Shown: positions 1 through 7,564 of the stretch, one piece after another
Layout of the letters: each line of letters opens with the position of its first letter
Numbering within the stretch: position 1 is the first letter of the stretch
Origin: Cognatishimia coralii
GTDB lineage: Bacteria; Pseudomonadota; Alphaproteobacteria; Rhodobacterales; Rhodobacteraceae
Length of the DNA stretch: 64,000 nucleotides
Direction of reading: 5' to 3'
Assembly: GCF_037478305.1 (NCBI RefSeq)
Contig: NZ_JBBGAZ010000001.1
Location: forward strand, 372,001 to 436,000
Made by a program: the position numbers and the translations under genes
Notes under the pieces: model-generated
Databases searched by the model: none
Seen by the model: the letters and a program-made list of their open reading frames with translations, nothing else
Told to the model about the DNA's origin: nothing

Positions 1-1
1 G

Positions 2-1357
2 CTTTTAAGCCGCTTGGATCGTGCCGCAAAACCTGACGAAGCGCTCGTGTCTTTGGACGGGTTTCTCGAAGGCCTTCCAGCCGGTGTGCAGCTCTTTTCC
101 CTGTTTGACAGCAATCCACAACTCCTTGATCTTTTGTCAGATATTGTTGGAACAGCGCCTGCACTCGCTCGGTATTTATCACGTAACGCGTCGGTCTTTG
201 ATGCAGTGATTGGTGGTGCGTTTTTCGCAGATTGGCCAGGAGCGACCGCTTTGACCAAAGAGCTGTCAGACCAGCTTGCGCGCGAAGATGACTACGAACG
301 CAAACTGGATACGGCGCGGCGTTGGACGAAGGAATGGCATTTTCGGATTGGGGTGCACCACCTGAGAGGGCTGATCTCGGCCGAAACGGCGGGGCGGCAA
401 TATGCGGATTTGGCCAGTGCCGTGTTGCGCGGGATCTGGCCAGAGGTCACGGCTAAATTTGCGGAAAAACACGGGCCCCAGCCCGGGCGAGGCGCAATGA
501 TCCTGGGCATGGGCTCGCTTGGGGCGGGGCGTTTGCATGCGACGTCGGATCTGGATCTGATCGCGATTTATGACGCAAACGGTGTGGACTATTCCGAGGG
601 CCGCAAGCCCTTGGCCGCACGTACATACTATGCACGTCTGACGCAGGCTCTTGTGACCGCTTTGACTGCGCCAATGTCTGAAGGGCGTCTTTATGAGGTG
701 GATATGCGCCTCAGGCCCTCGGGCACGCAGGGGCCAGTTGCCACGTCTGTGCAATCCTTCAAATCCTATCAGCAAGAGCAGGCCTGGACGTGGGAGCATC
801 TGGCTTTGACACGGGCAAGGCCGGTTGCAGGCAATCCGGATTTACAACAAGAGATCGAGGATTTCCGCATAGACCTGTTGGCGCGACGGTCTGACGCCGA
901 CGCAGTCAAATCAGATGTGGCCGATATGCGTGCGCGGATTGCAGAGGCGAAATCACCAGCAGGGCTTTATGACGCCAAAATCGGGGCCGGGCGGTTGCAG
1001 GATATCGAGCTGACGGCTCAGACGGCGGCGCTTCTTGCGGGCAGCCCCGATCGCACCGTGGGGACAGCTTTGAACGCAGGTGTCGCGATTGGCTGGCTGG
1101 ATGCCGCTGAATGTGCAGCGCTGACAGAGGCTTATGATGTCTGTTGGCGAATACAAACCGCTGGCAAGCTTCTGAGTGAAAAGCCGCTAGATCCAGAGGC
1201 AATTGGGGCTGGCGGTCGCAGTTTTCTGGCTCGGGAGATGGGATGCGATGACATCACCTCGGTGGAAAACCTCCTTTCGCGCAGCACATCTGGCGCGGCT
1301 GAGGTCATCGAAACGCTCCTTGGGGCGCATGAAAGGAAGGCAAATGATGGTGGATGA
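2..1357 (+). CDS. glnE: Bifunctional glutamine synthetase adenylyltransferase/adenylyl-removing enzyme, C-terminal part (5' end outside window)
   Basis: The frame is open from the window edge, so this is the last ~451 residues of GlnE, which attaches AMP to glutamine synthetase or removes it in response to nitrogen status via PII. The visible part holds the second nucleotidyltransferase domain: GMGSLGAGRLHATSDLDL near residue 166 has the G-S-x(n)-D-x-D metal-binding pattern, followed by an EVDMRLRPSG stretch and the helical C-terminal regulatory domain. It overlaps the next small gene by 14 nt. Family assignment is firm; only the start is missing. Confidence 0.95.
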   Translation, partial: LLSRLDRAAKPDEALVSLDGFLEGLPAGVQLFSLFDSNPQLLDLLSDIVGTAPALARYLSRNASVFDAVIGGAFFADWPGATALTKELSDQLAREDDYERKLDTARRWTKEWHFRIGVHHLRGLISAETAGRQYADLASAVLRGIWPEVTAKFAEKHGPQPGRGAMILGMGSLGAGRLHATSDLDLIAIYDANGVDYSEGRKPLAARTYYARLTQALVTALTAPMSEGRLYEVDMRLRPSGTQGPVATSVQSFKSYQQEQAWTWEHLALTRARPVAGNPDLQQEIEDFRIDLLARRSDADAVKSDVADMRARIAEAKSPAGLYDAKIGAGRLQDIELTAQTAALLAGSPDRTVGTALNAGVAIGWLDAAECAALTEAYDVCWRIQTAGKLLSEKPLDPEAIGAGGRSFLAREMGCDDITSVENLLSRSTSGAAEVIETLLGAHERKANDGG

Positions 1358-1607
1358 TCCGCGCGGGCTGATCCTTGAGTCCTATCGTATTGAGGGCATC
1401 ACAGAGGGCCAATGCCGCTCGATCTTTCTGGATTGGGCGCTTGGGATCCAATTGGGCGAGGATATGGTCGCCAAGATCCAGTCTTTGCTGGATCACTATG
1501 GGCCGGACAATCCTGACCATCCGATGACCGGGGTGCTGCGCGAAGGGCTGGCCAAGGGCCAAGAGCCCAAACGCCGAGGCGGACGTTCGGCGCGCGTGCC
1601 AAGCTAA
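1344..1607 (+). CDS. Small conserved-looking protein of unknown function, translationally coupled to glnE
   Basis: This encodes 87 aa that I do not recognise. The start was chosen because an AGGAAGG Shine-Dalgarno sits at 1334-1340, and ATG occurs at 1344 and again at 1347; the longer frame from 1203 runs inside glnE and has no such site. The protein opens acidic (MMVDDPRGLILESYRIEG), has an internal LDWALGIQLGEDMV helix-like stretch, and ends in a basic RRGGRSARVPS tail. No membrane segment or signal peptide is visible. It overlaps the glnE stop, so translational coupling is likely; a link to nitrogen control is only inference. Confidence 0.7.
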   Translation: MMVDDPRGLILESYRIEGITEGQCRSIFLDWALGIQLGEDMVAKIQSLLDHYGPDNPDHPMTGVLREGLAKGQEPKRRGGRSARVPS

Positions 1608-1648
1608 AGCGGCTTTTCACGGGCCATGGGCTGGGGTAGGAGGGCGAC

Positions 1649-2839
1649 ATGACTGATCTGCCTATCCTCCGCCTGAAACCTAAAGCCAATGCACGTGCTC
1701 TGAGGCACGGCTTTCCCTGGGTCTATGCCAACGAAGCCGTCACAGACCGGCGCACCAAGAACCTTACGCCGGGGTCTTTGGCGGTTTTGGAGGATGGAGA
1801 GCGGCGTCCCTTGGGGCTGGCGACGGTTAATCCCAACAGCAAGATCATAGGACGCGTGCTGGATCGTGATTCTGAGGCGGTAATCGATAAGGCGTGGTTC
1901 TTGGCGCGGATCTCCAAGGCTTTGGATATGCGAGACCGGCTTTATGATACGCCGTTTTATCGGTTGGTCCATGCTGAGGCGGACGGGTTTCCCGGGCTGG
2001 TGATTGACCGTTTTGGCGACACATGCGTTGTGCAACCTAATGCGGCTTGGCTTGAAAGCCGTCTGGATATCTTGGCGGAGGTTCTGGCTGAGGTCGTTGG
2101 AGTTTCCAACGTTTTGAAGAACGCCTCTGGACGCGCTCGGTCCTTGGAAGGGTTGGATGACGTCAACGAGGTTTTGCTAGGCACGGCCCCAGATGCGCCC
2201 GTGCCGGTTCTTATGAACGGCGCGACCTATATGGCAGATCTGACGGGCGGGCAGAAAACCGGCCTGTTCTTTGATCAACGACCCAACCACGCCTTTGCCG
2301 CGTCCTTGTCCAAGGGCGCGCGGGTTTTGGATGTGTTTTCCCATGTCGGAGGCTTTGCGCTTGCGGCTCTGGCCGGCGGAGCAGCGCATGCGACGTCGGT
2401 GGATGGCTCTGCCGCCGCTCTTGCGCTGGCCTCAGAAGGGGCCGTCCAGACAGGGGTTGCGGATCGGTTTACAACCCGTCAGGGCGATGCCTTTGATCAA
2501 CTCGAGGTTTTGGCATCCGAGGGCGCGCAATTTGATGTGGTGATCTGCGATCCGCCGGCCTTTGCTCCTTCTAAACCGGCGCTAGAAAAAGGGCTGCGTG
2601 CATATGAACGTGTTGCGCGGCTGGCAGCACCTCTGGTTGCCGAGGGCGGCTATTTGGGGCTGTGCTCCTGTTCGCATGCGGCGGAGCTGTCACTCTTCCG
2701 AAATGCCTCTGCACGTGGCATCGGACGGGCAGGGCGTCGTGGCCAGATCATTCACACAGGCTTTGCTGGCCCTGATCATCCGCTCATGCCGCAATTGGCG
2801 GAAAGTGGCTATCTCAAGTCCGTGTTCTTCCGCCTATGA
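1649..2839 (+). CDS. rlmI: Class I SAM-dependent rRNA methyltransferase, RlmI-like (PUA plus methyltransferase)
   Basis: A 396-aa protein with an N-terminal PUA-like domain (about residues 5-75), a central EEHI-type region containing LVHAEADGFPGLVIDRFGD, and a Rossmann methyltransferase domain. GQKTGLFFDQRPNH, the SAM loop VLDVFSHVGGFALAAL and the catalytic-loop motif CDPPAFAPSK are as in 23S rRNA m5C1962 methyltransferases. It starts after a strong AGGAGG site. Its stop overlaps the next start as ATGA. Exact target base is inferred from family similarity. Confidence 0.88.
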   Translation: MTDLPILRLKPKANARALRHGFPWVYANEAVTDRRTKNLTPGSLAVLEDGERRPLGLATVNPNSKIIGRVLDRDSEAVIDKAWFLARISKALDMRDRLYDTPFYRLVHAEADGFPGLVIDRFGDTCVVQPNAAWLESRLDILAEVLAEVVGVSNVLKNASGRARSLEGLDDVNEVLLGTAPDAPVPVLMNGATYMADLTGGQKTGLFFDQRPNHAFAASLSKGARVLDVFSHVGGFALAALAGGAAHATSVDGSAAALALASEGAVQTGVADRFTTRQGDAFDQLEVLASEGAQFDVVICDPPAFAPSKPALEKGLRAYERVARLAAPLVAEGGYLGLCSCSHAAELSLFRNASARGIGRAGRRGQIIHTGFAGPDHPLMPQLAESGYLKSVFFRL

Positions 2840-3375
2840 AGCTGTTGCTAGACACCTGCGTGATCTACCCGACCGTGATGCGAGAGATGCTGTTGGGGGT
2901 CGCGAAAACAGGTGCCTTCACGCCGCTTTGGTCGGCGCGCATCCTAGAGGAATGGGCGCGGGCAGCCCGTAAGATCGGGCCGGACGGAGAAGCGCAGGCG
3001 CGTGCGGAAATCGCCTTGGCGAGGGCCGCCTGGCCGAGGGCCGAGGTCACCTGGCGGCCTTCGCTTGAGGCGCGTTTGTATCTACCCGATACGGCGGATA
3101 TTCACGTTCTGGCCGCCGCCATTGATGGATCAGCTGACGCCATTATCACACTGAATGCAAAAGATTTTCCGAGGAATATTCTTGCTGAGGAAGGGCTTGA
3201 ACGGCGCGACCCGGACAGCCTGTTGCATGAGATCTGGACGCAATCGCCAGAGGCGGTTTCCGACGTCGCTGATCGTGTCCTGACTGAGGCCAACCGCTTG
3301 TCCGGGGAAAGCTGGACCATCCGTCCGCTGTTGAAAAAAGCACGCCTGCCAAGGCTCGCCAAAGCGCTCGCCTAG
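2836..3375 (+). CDS. PIN-domain protein (putative ribonuclease) without adjacent antitoxin
   Basis: A 179-aa protein with the PIN nuclease acidic set: D6 in LLLDTC, E38/E39 in ILEEW, D85/D88 in LPDTADIHVLAAA, and N107/D110 in ITLNAKDFP. PIN proteins are metal-dependent RNases, many of them VapC toxins. This one is longer than a typical VapC (~130 aa), carries a C-terminal extension of about 50 residues, and has no small antitoxin ORF beside it. It is coupled by a 4-nt overlap to the rRNA methyltransferase, suggesting an RNA-related housekeeping role (inference). Its stop overlaps the opposing M48 gene by 4 nt. Confidence 0.8.
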   Translation: MKLLLDTCVIYPTVMREMLLGVAKTGAFTPLWSARILEEWARAARKIGPDGEAQARAEIALARAAWPRAEVTWRPSLEARLYLPDTADIHVLAAAIDGSADAIITLNAKDFPRNILAEEGLERRDPDSLLHEIWTQSPEAVSDVADRVLTEANRLSGESWTIRPLLKKARLPRLAKALA

Positions 3376-4058
3376 GCAACGCCCCACTTCTGCTCAAGCT
3401 TCTCGATCGCAGCAATCCGCTCGACCGTTTTCGGGTGGCTCAACAGCCATGCCGGTGCAGCCCCTGCGCGCGCTCCAGTGATCTTTTCCAGTTTGTGGAA
3501 GAGGGATTTCTGCGGCTCGGTTCCGATGCCCGCTTTGGTCAGCAAGGCCGCCGCATATTCGTCGGCTTCGTATTCGTCATTGCGCGACAGGCGCGCCGCT
3601 AGAACGGTGGTTAGCATATTCGCAATCCAGGCGCCGACCCAGGGGATAAAGCGGCTTAACACCATCGCCAGCGCCGTGCGCAGAGCATTCTGACCCGAGA
3701 AATCAATCATCCGCCGCCGCGAGTGGCCCAGCGCCACATGGCCCAGCTCATGCGCAATCACAGAGGCGAGCTCTTCGCGTGTCACGTCACCGTCTAGATA
3801 GCGTTTGTAAAACCCGCGCGTGATGAAGATACGCCCATCAGGCGCGGCCAAGCCGTTAATCGGCTCGATCTCATAGATATGCACTTTGATGCGCGGCAGA
3901 TCCAAGGCCGAGGCCATCTTGTCGATCAACTGTTTAAGTTGCGGATCGACAAGCTCGGTGGATTTCTCGTCCAACTCACGCGAGGTGCGCCAGGCCGAGA
4001 AGCGAAACATCGCAAAGCCATAGACCAGCGCCAGTAGGATCGGGGCAAATTTCAACAT
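3372..4058 (-). CDS. M48 family metallopeptidase (HtpX/BepA-like)
   Basis: A 228-aa protein with a single N-terminal membrane segment (residues 4-22) and the zinc motif HELGHVALGH at 103-112, where HELGH supplies two His ligands and the catalytic Glu. A downstream NDEYEADEYAA supplies the third-ligand Glu, as in M48 enzymes. It lacks the multiple transmembrane helices of HtpX and the TPR of BepA, so it is a compact membrane-anchored member probably facing the periplasm. A role in envelope protein quality control is inferred. It is convergent with the PIN gene, stop codons overlapping. Confidence 0.87.
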   Translation of the reverse strand: MLKFAPILLALVYGFAMFRFSAWRTSRELDEKSTELVDPQLKQLIDKMASALDLPRIKVHIYEIEPINGLAAPDGRIFITRGFYKRYLDGDVTREELASVIAHELGHVALGHSRRRMIDFSGQNALRTALAMVLSRFIPWVGAWIANMLTTVLAARLSRNDEYEADEYAAALLTKAGIGTEPQKSLFHKLEKITGARAGAAPAWLLSHPKTVERIAAIEKLEQKWGVA

Positions 4059-4084
4059 GCCTCAGATATGGGCGCGGAAAGGCT

Positions 4085-4690
4085 TTATGACAAGACAGCG
4101 CGGCGGCGTTTTGCGATGTTCAGGATCACGACTGTTACGGCGATCATCACCATGAAGGCACCCAAGGTCCGCAGGCTTTCCTGCGCATAGGCTGTGGCTA
4201 GCGGCAGGTTGTCGGCAAAGACAAAGCCAAGGCCCACATAGAAGGTCACCCAGATGATTTCGCCCATCACGCCCGAGGCCGTAAAAAAAACCCAGCGCAT
4301 CGAGGCCGCGCCTGCTGCGAAATTCACGTAGGGGCCGAGCGGGGACACGAGCCAGCGGCTAAAGAACACGCCGGTGACCCCCCATTTATCCAGATGGTTC
4401 TGTGCCTTGCGCCATAGCTGATAGCGTTTGTAAGTGGCGTTGGCATAAGCTTCGAGGCGTCCCTTGCCGCGACGGCCCAGAAAATAGCCCGCCTGATCGC
4501 CCAATAGCGCACCAAGCAGGGTCAGAGCCCAGACTAAGGTGAAAGACAGATCGCCGGTGGCCGCCAGCGCACCTCCGGTCAACATCACCAAAGACATCGG
4601 GATTGGGATCGCAAGGCAGCTCAGGAAGGCCGTGATAAACATCAACGCCGCGCCATAGGTCACGAGAGCTTGAAGCAACGTATCAGTCAT
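4085..4690 (-). CDS. DedA family membrane protein (VTT/SNARE-associated domain)
   Basis: A 201-aa multi-spanning protein. The start at 4690 (MTDTLLQALV) is preferred over the longer frame because GAGGTG lies just upstream and the added N-terminus would be polar and unusual. It has the DedA signature SRWLVSPLGPYVNFAAGAASM and the GDQAGYFLGRRG motif. DedA proteins are inner-membrane proteins implicated in polyprenyl-phosphate or phospholipid translocation. Its promoter region contains a 7-bp inverted repeat (4768-4791). Confidence 0.88.
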   Translation of the reverse strand: MTDTLLQALVTYGAALMFITAFLSCLAIPIPMSLVMLTGGALAATGDLSFTLVWALTLLGALLGDQAGYFLGRRGKGRLEAYANATYKRYQLWRKAQNHLDKWGVTGVFFSRWLVSPLGPYVNFAAGAASMRWVFFTASGVMGEIIWVTFYVGLGFVFADNLPLATAYAQESLRTLGAFMVMIAVTVVILNIAKRRRAVLS

Positions 4691-4767
4691 AAAACACCTC
4701 TTAACACAAAGCCCCAAGGGACCATTCCGAGGCATCAATATGGCGCATGTCCTTAAAATATCATAAT

Positions 4768-4791
4768 TTCGCCCCAATTTTGTTGGGCGAA
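4768..4791. promoter_or_regulatory. Inverted repeat in the dedA upstream region
   Basis: TTCGCCC and GGGCGAA form perfect 7-bp arms around a 10-nt AT-rich spacer, about 80 nt upstream of the dedA start. A TATGAT/TATTTT-like stretch lies between the repeat and the gene. The position suits an operator, but no binding protein can be named. Confidence 0.35.
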
Positions 4792-4828
4792 CGGGAACAG
4801 TCGAGCGATTGCGCAAGGATTGTTGGGG

Positions 4829-6016
4829 CTAGCCCCGCGTGAGCTCTTTCATTCCCTTTTCCAAACCTGCGAGGGTCATCGGGACCATTTGATCTTCAAA
4901 GATCTCTTGGATCATTTTGATCGAATGGGTGTAGGGCCAATAGTTTTCCGGCACAGGGTTGATCCAGAGGTTGGACGACCACTGATCACGCGCGCGCTCT
5001 AGCCAAACCTGACCGGCCTCTTTGTTCCAATGCTCATTGGCCCCGCCGGGGTAGGCGATCTCATAGGGGCTCATGGATGCATCGCCCACGAAAATGCACT
5101 TATAGTCCGGCCCATAGGTGCGCAGCACCTCGTGAGTCGGAGTCTGATCGTTCCAGCGGCGTTTGTTGTCGCGCCAGACGCCCTCATAGAGGCAGTTGTG
5201 GAAGTAGAAATATTCCAGATGTTTGAACTCGGCGCGGGCGGCGGAAAACAGTTCTTCGACCACTTTGATATGCGGGTCCATCGAGCCGCCGACATCCAGA
5301 AACAAAAGAACTTTAACGGCATTGCGCCGCTCGGGGCGGGTTTTCACATCCAGATAGCCGTTTTCAGCCGTCGCGCGGATTGTGCCGTTCAAATCGAGCT
5401 CTTCTGTGGCCCCATCGCGGGCCCAGCGCCGCAGGCGTTTTAGCGCGACTTTGATATTGCGCGTGCCCAGTTCGACCGAGTCATCAAGGTTCTTAAACTC
5501 GCGCTTGTCCCAGACCTTAACCGCCCGCTGATGGCGGCTTTCTTTCTGGCCGATGCGGACGCCTTCGGGGTTATATCCATAGGCGCCAAAAGGGCTGGTG
5601 CCAGCCGTTCCGATCCATTTGTTGCCGCCCTGATGACGGCCTTCCTGATCCTTCAGACGCTCTTTCAGCGTCTCCATCAGTTTTTCAAAGCCACCCAAGG
5701 CCTCGATCTCTGCCTTTTCCTCTGGGCTGAGGTGCTTTTCAGCCATCTTGCGCAGCCATTCTTCGGGAATGTCGACGGCGTCTAGCACGTCCTCGGCAGA
5801 GATCTCGGACAGGCCTTCAAACGTGGCTGCAAAGGCGCGGTCGAATTTATCGAGGTTGCGCTCGTCTTTCACCATGGCCGTGCGGGCAAGGTAGTAGAAC
5901 GCCTCTGTGTCGTAGGTCGCGATCCCCGTGCGCAGAGCCGCTAGAAAACTAATGTATTCGCGCAGAGACACCGGAATGCCTGCGGACCGTAGGTTTTCAA
6001 ACAGCGGCTGGAACAT
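4829..6016 (-). CDS. CoxE-like VWA domain protein, partner of the upstream MoxR ATPase
   Basis: A 395-aa soluble protein. An N-terminal helical region (1-130) precedes a Gly-rich linker (TAGTSPFGAYGYNPEG) and a C-terminal von Willebrand A domain beginning at LLFLDVGGSMD (239-247). The metal-binding (MIDAS) sequence is DxGGS rather than the classical DxSxS, as in CoxE-type proteins; a later FVGDASMSP supplies another acidic residue. VWA proteins of this class act with MoxR AAA ATPases in protein maturation or metal insertion. It is last in a four-gene unit with gaps of only 3-6 nt. Its client is unknown. Confidence 0.88.
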   Translation of the reverse strand: MFQPLFENLRSAGIPVSLREYISFLAALRTGIATYDTEAFYYLARTAMVKDERNLDKFDRAFAATFEGLSEISAEDVLDAVDIPEEWLRKMAEKHLSPEEKAEIEALGGFEKLMETLKERLKDQEGRHQGGNKWIGTAGTSPFGAYGYNPEGVRIGQKESRHQRAVKVWDKREFKNLDDSVELGTRNIKVALKRLRRWARDGATEELDLNGTIRATAENGYLDVKTRPERRNAVKVLLFLDVGGSMDPHIKVVEELFSAARAEFKHLEYFYFHNCLYEGVWRDNKRRWNDQTPTHEVLRTYGPDYKCIFVGDASMSPYEIAYPGGANEHWNKEAGQVWLERARDQWSSNLWINPVPENYWPYTHSIKMIQEIFEDQMVPMTLAGLEKGMKELTRG

Positions 6017-6019
6017 GGC

Positions 6020-6187
6020 TTAGGTGATCGAGCGTTCGATGACGATGGTGATGATCACACCAAGGATGGTGAAGGCGATGCCATAGCCTGCGGTATATTG
6101 CAGCTTGTCCAGACGGTTTCCGCCACGTTTGGAGGCAGTGCGAAAACCAAGCAAGAGGCCGATGACGGCAAGAACGATGACGATCAT
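6020..6187 (-). CDS. 55-aa membrane peptide with two hydrophobic helices
   Basis: Reading the minus strand from ATG 6187 gives a 55-residue protein: hydrophobic MIVIVLAVIGLLLGF, a basic loop RTASKRGGNRLDK, then a second hydrophobic stretch AFTILGVIITIVI and stop. It sits 6 nt after the DUF2927 lipoprotein gene and 3 nt before the VWA gene, filling what would otherwise be a gap. The basic loop between helices predicts an N-out/C-out hairpin with a cytoplasmic loop. The tight spacing is the main evidence that it is real. A membrane anchor or adaptor role for the MoxR/VWA pair is inference. Confidence 0.75.
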   Translation of the reverse strand: MIVIVLAVIGLLLGFRTASKRGGNRLDKLQYTAGYGIAFTILGVIITIVIERSIT

Positions 6188-6193
6188 AGGGCT

Positions 6194-7558
6194 TTAAAGC
6201 CTTTCATTCTGAGGGTTTAGGGCGGCAATCTCACGCAAGCGCGCCTGCACAGCCCAATCCGGGCCAAAGCCGTAGCGTGCCCAACCAAGACTGTCCAGCC
6301 GCGTGCGGCGGGCGTCTTGGGTGCGGCCGGTCATGGCAAGCGCCTCGGATTGCAGCATTAGGACCGAGGCCAGTTGCGCTGCGTTCTGGGCACGGTTTGC
6401 AGCCGCTTTTGCAGCGTTGAGACGCACGAGCGCTTTGTCGGGATTGCCGTCGGAAATATCATAGGCGGCCAGTTGGATCAGCATATGGCTTTCCTGTGGG
6501 CCACCCTTGGCCACGCCTGCATATAGCCTCGCGGCTTGTTCAAAGTGCAGTTTGGCCTGATCCAGATCATCAGCGCGCAATTGACGGGCTAGCGCATAGT
6601 GGCTGAAGGCCAAGCGATGATCACGCCAGCCCTGAGATTGGGCAAAGGCGACGGCGCGATTGGCGGCATTAAGGCGCTGATTGCTTCCAGGGGCACCCAA
6701 GGCCGTCGTGATAAGGCTTTTCCAGGTGTTGGGGGTCGTGGGTAAGGGATTGCTGGCCCGACGTTCACCTGATGGATTCAGCCGCGCAAGAACACCGCGA
6801 ATGCGCGCAGAGGCCTCGGCGCGTGTCATGCCGTTCTTGATCACGGGATCATAATAGGCCCGCAGCATCAGCATATCAAAGCCGGTCAGCACCGAATGGA
6901 AATTATCGTCGTTAAAGACGCTGTCATGCAGACGGAAAAGATCGTTCAGAGGACCAAGCGCTTGGGCCAGTTCTTCGTGCAGACAATCTCGGATGTCCTG
7001 CGGGCTGGTGTCATAGGATAGAAAGATCGCGATCCGTTCGCGGTTTTGCAGGGCCGACCAATCGGTGCGATTGCTGGACCGCGCGCTGCGATAATCCACA
7101 AGGTCTGTGACATTGGGCACCACAAAGCAGGCCGCATTGGGCAGAGCGCGCCGAATGTTCCGTCGCGTCACGGCGTGGATCGTGATGTTCGCATCGCCCG
7201 AAGTGACCTGCGAAATGTCCAATCTTGCCTCTCGACGCAGGCGCGACAATAGGGCGGTGAGGTCCTGTTGCATCGTCTGAGTCGCGCGTCCTTCGATGCG
7301 CACGGTGATCGGCCCTTCGAACTTTGTCAGTCGGGGCAGGGCCCGGCCGCTCTCGAGTTGGAAACTCAGATCCAGAAAGTCGCGCGCCATGTCGGCATTG
7401 GACCGCGTGGGCGCAAAACCCGCGGTCGAGGTGAAACGCTTGATCGGCGGCAGCGTGGTTTCGGCCACAACCGCGCGCGTGGGCAGCGGCGTGTCCGTTG
7501 GCACGCTACAGGCGGTCAAAGCGAGACCGGCCAAAAGGATTAAAGAGCGCAGCACCAT
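6194..7558 (-). CDS. DUF2927 lipoprotein with a zincin-like HEELAQ motif
   Basis: A 454-aa protein opening with a lipoprotein signal (LAGLALTAC, Cys17 lipidated), so it is exported and membrane anchored. Residues ~55-245 match what I know of DUF2927, including IFLSYDTSPQDIRDCLHEE and MLRAYYDP. Within it H194-E-E-L-A-Q-A-L-G202 resembles a gluzincin HExxH with the second His replaced by Gln; H221 and nearby Asp residues could complete a metal site. The C-terminal ~200 residues look TPR-like (repeated Ala-rich helices, e.g. DQAKLHFEQAARLYAG). It lies between the MoxR gene and the two-helix peptide with 6-nt gaps. Peptidase activity is inference only. Confidence 0.85.
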   Translation of the reverse strand: MVLRSLILLAGLALTACSVPTDTPLPTRAVVAETTLPPIKRFTSTAGFAPTRSNADMARDFLDLSFQLESGRALPRLTKFEGPITVRIEGRATQTMQQDLTALLSRLRREARLDISQVTSGDANITIHAVTRRNIRRALPNAACFVVPNVTDLVDYRSARSSNRTDWSALQNRERIAIFLSYDTSPQDIRDCLHEELAQALGPLNDLFRLHDSVFNDDNFHSVLTGFDMLMLRAYYDPVIKNGMTRAEASARIRGVLARLNPSGERRASNPLPTTPNTWKSLITTALGAPGSNQRLNAANRAVAFAQSQGWRDHRLAFSHYALARQLRADDLDQAKLHFEQAARLYAGVAKGGPQESHMLIQLAAYDISDGNPDKALVRLNAAKAAANRAQNAAQLASVLMLQSEALAMTGRTQDARRTRLDSLGWARYGFGPDWAVQARLREIAALNPQNERL

Positions 7559-7564
7559 CCGAGC

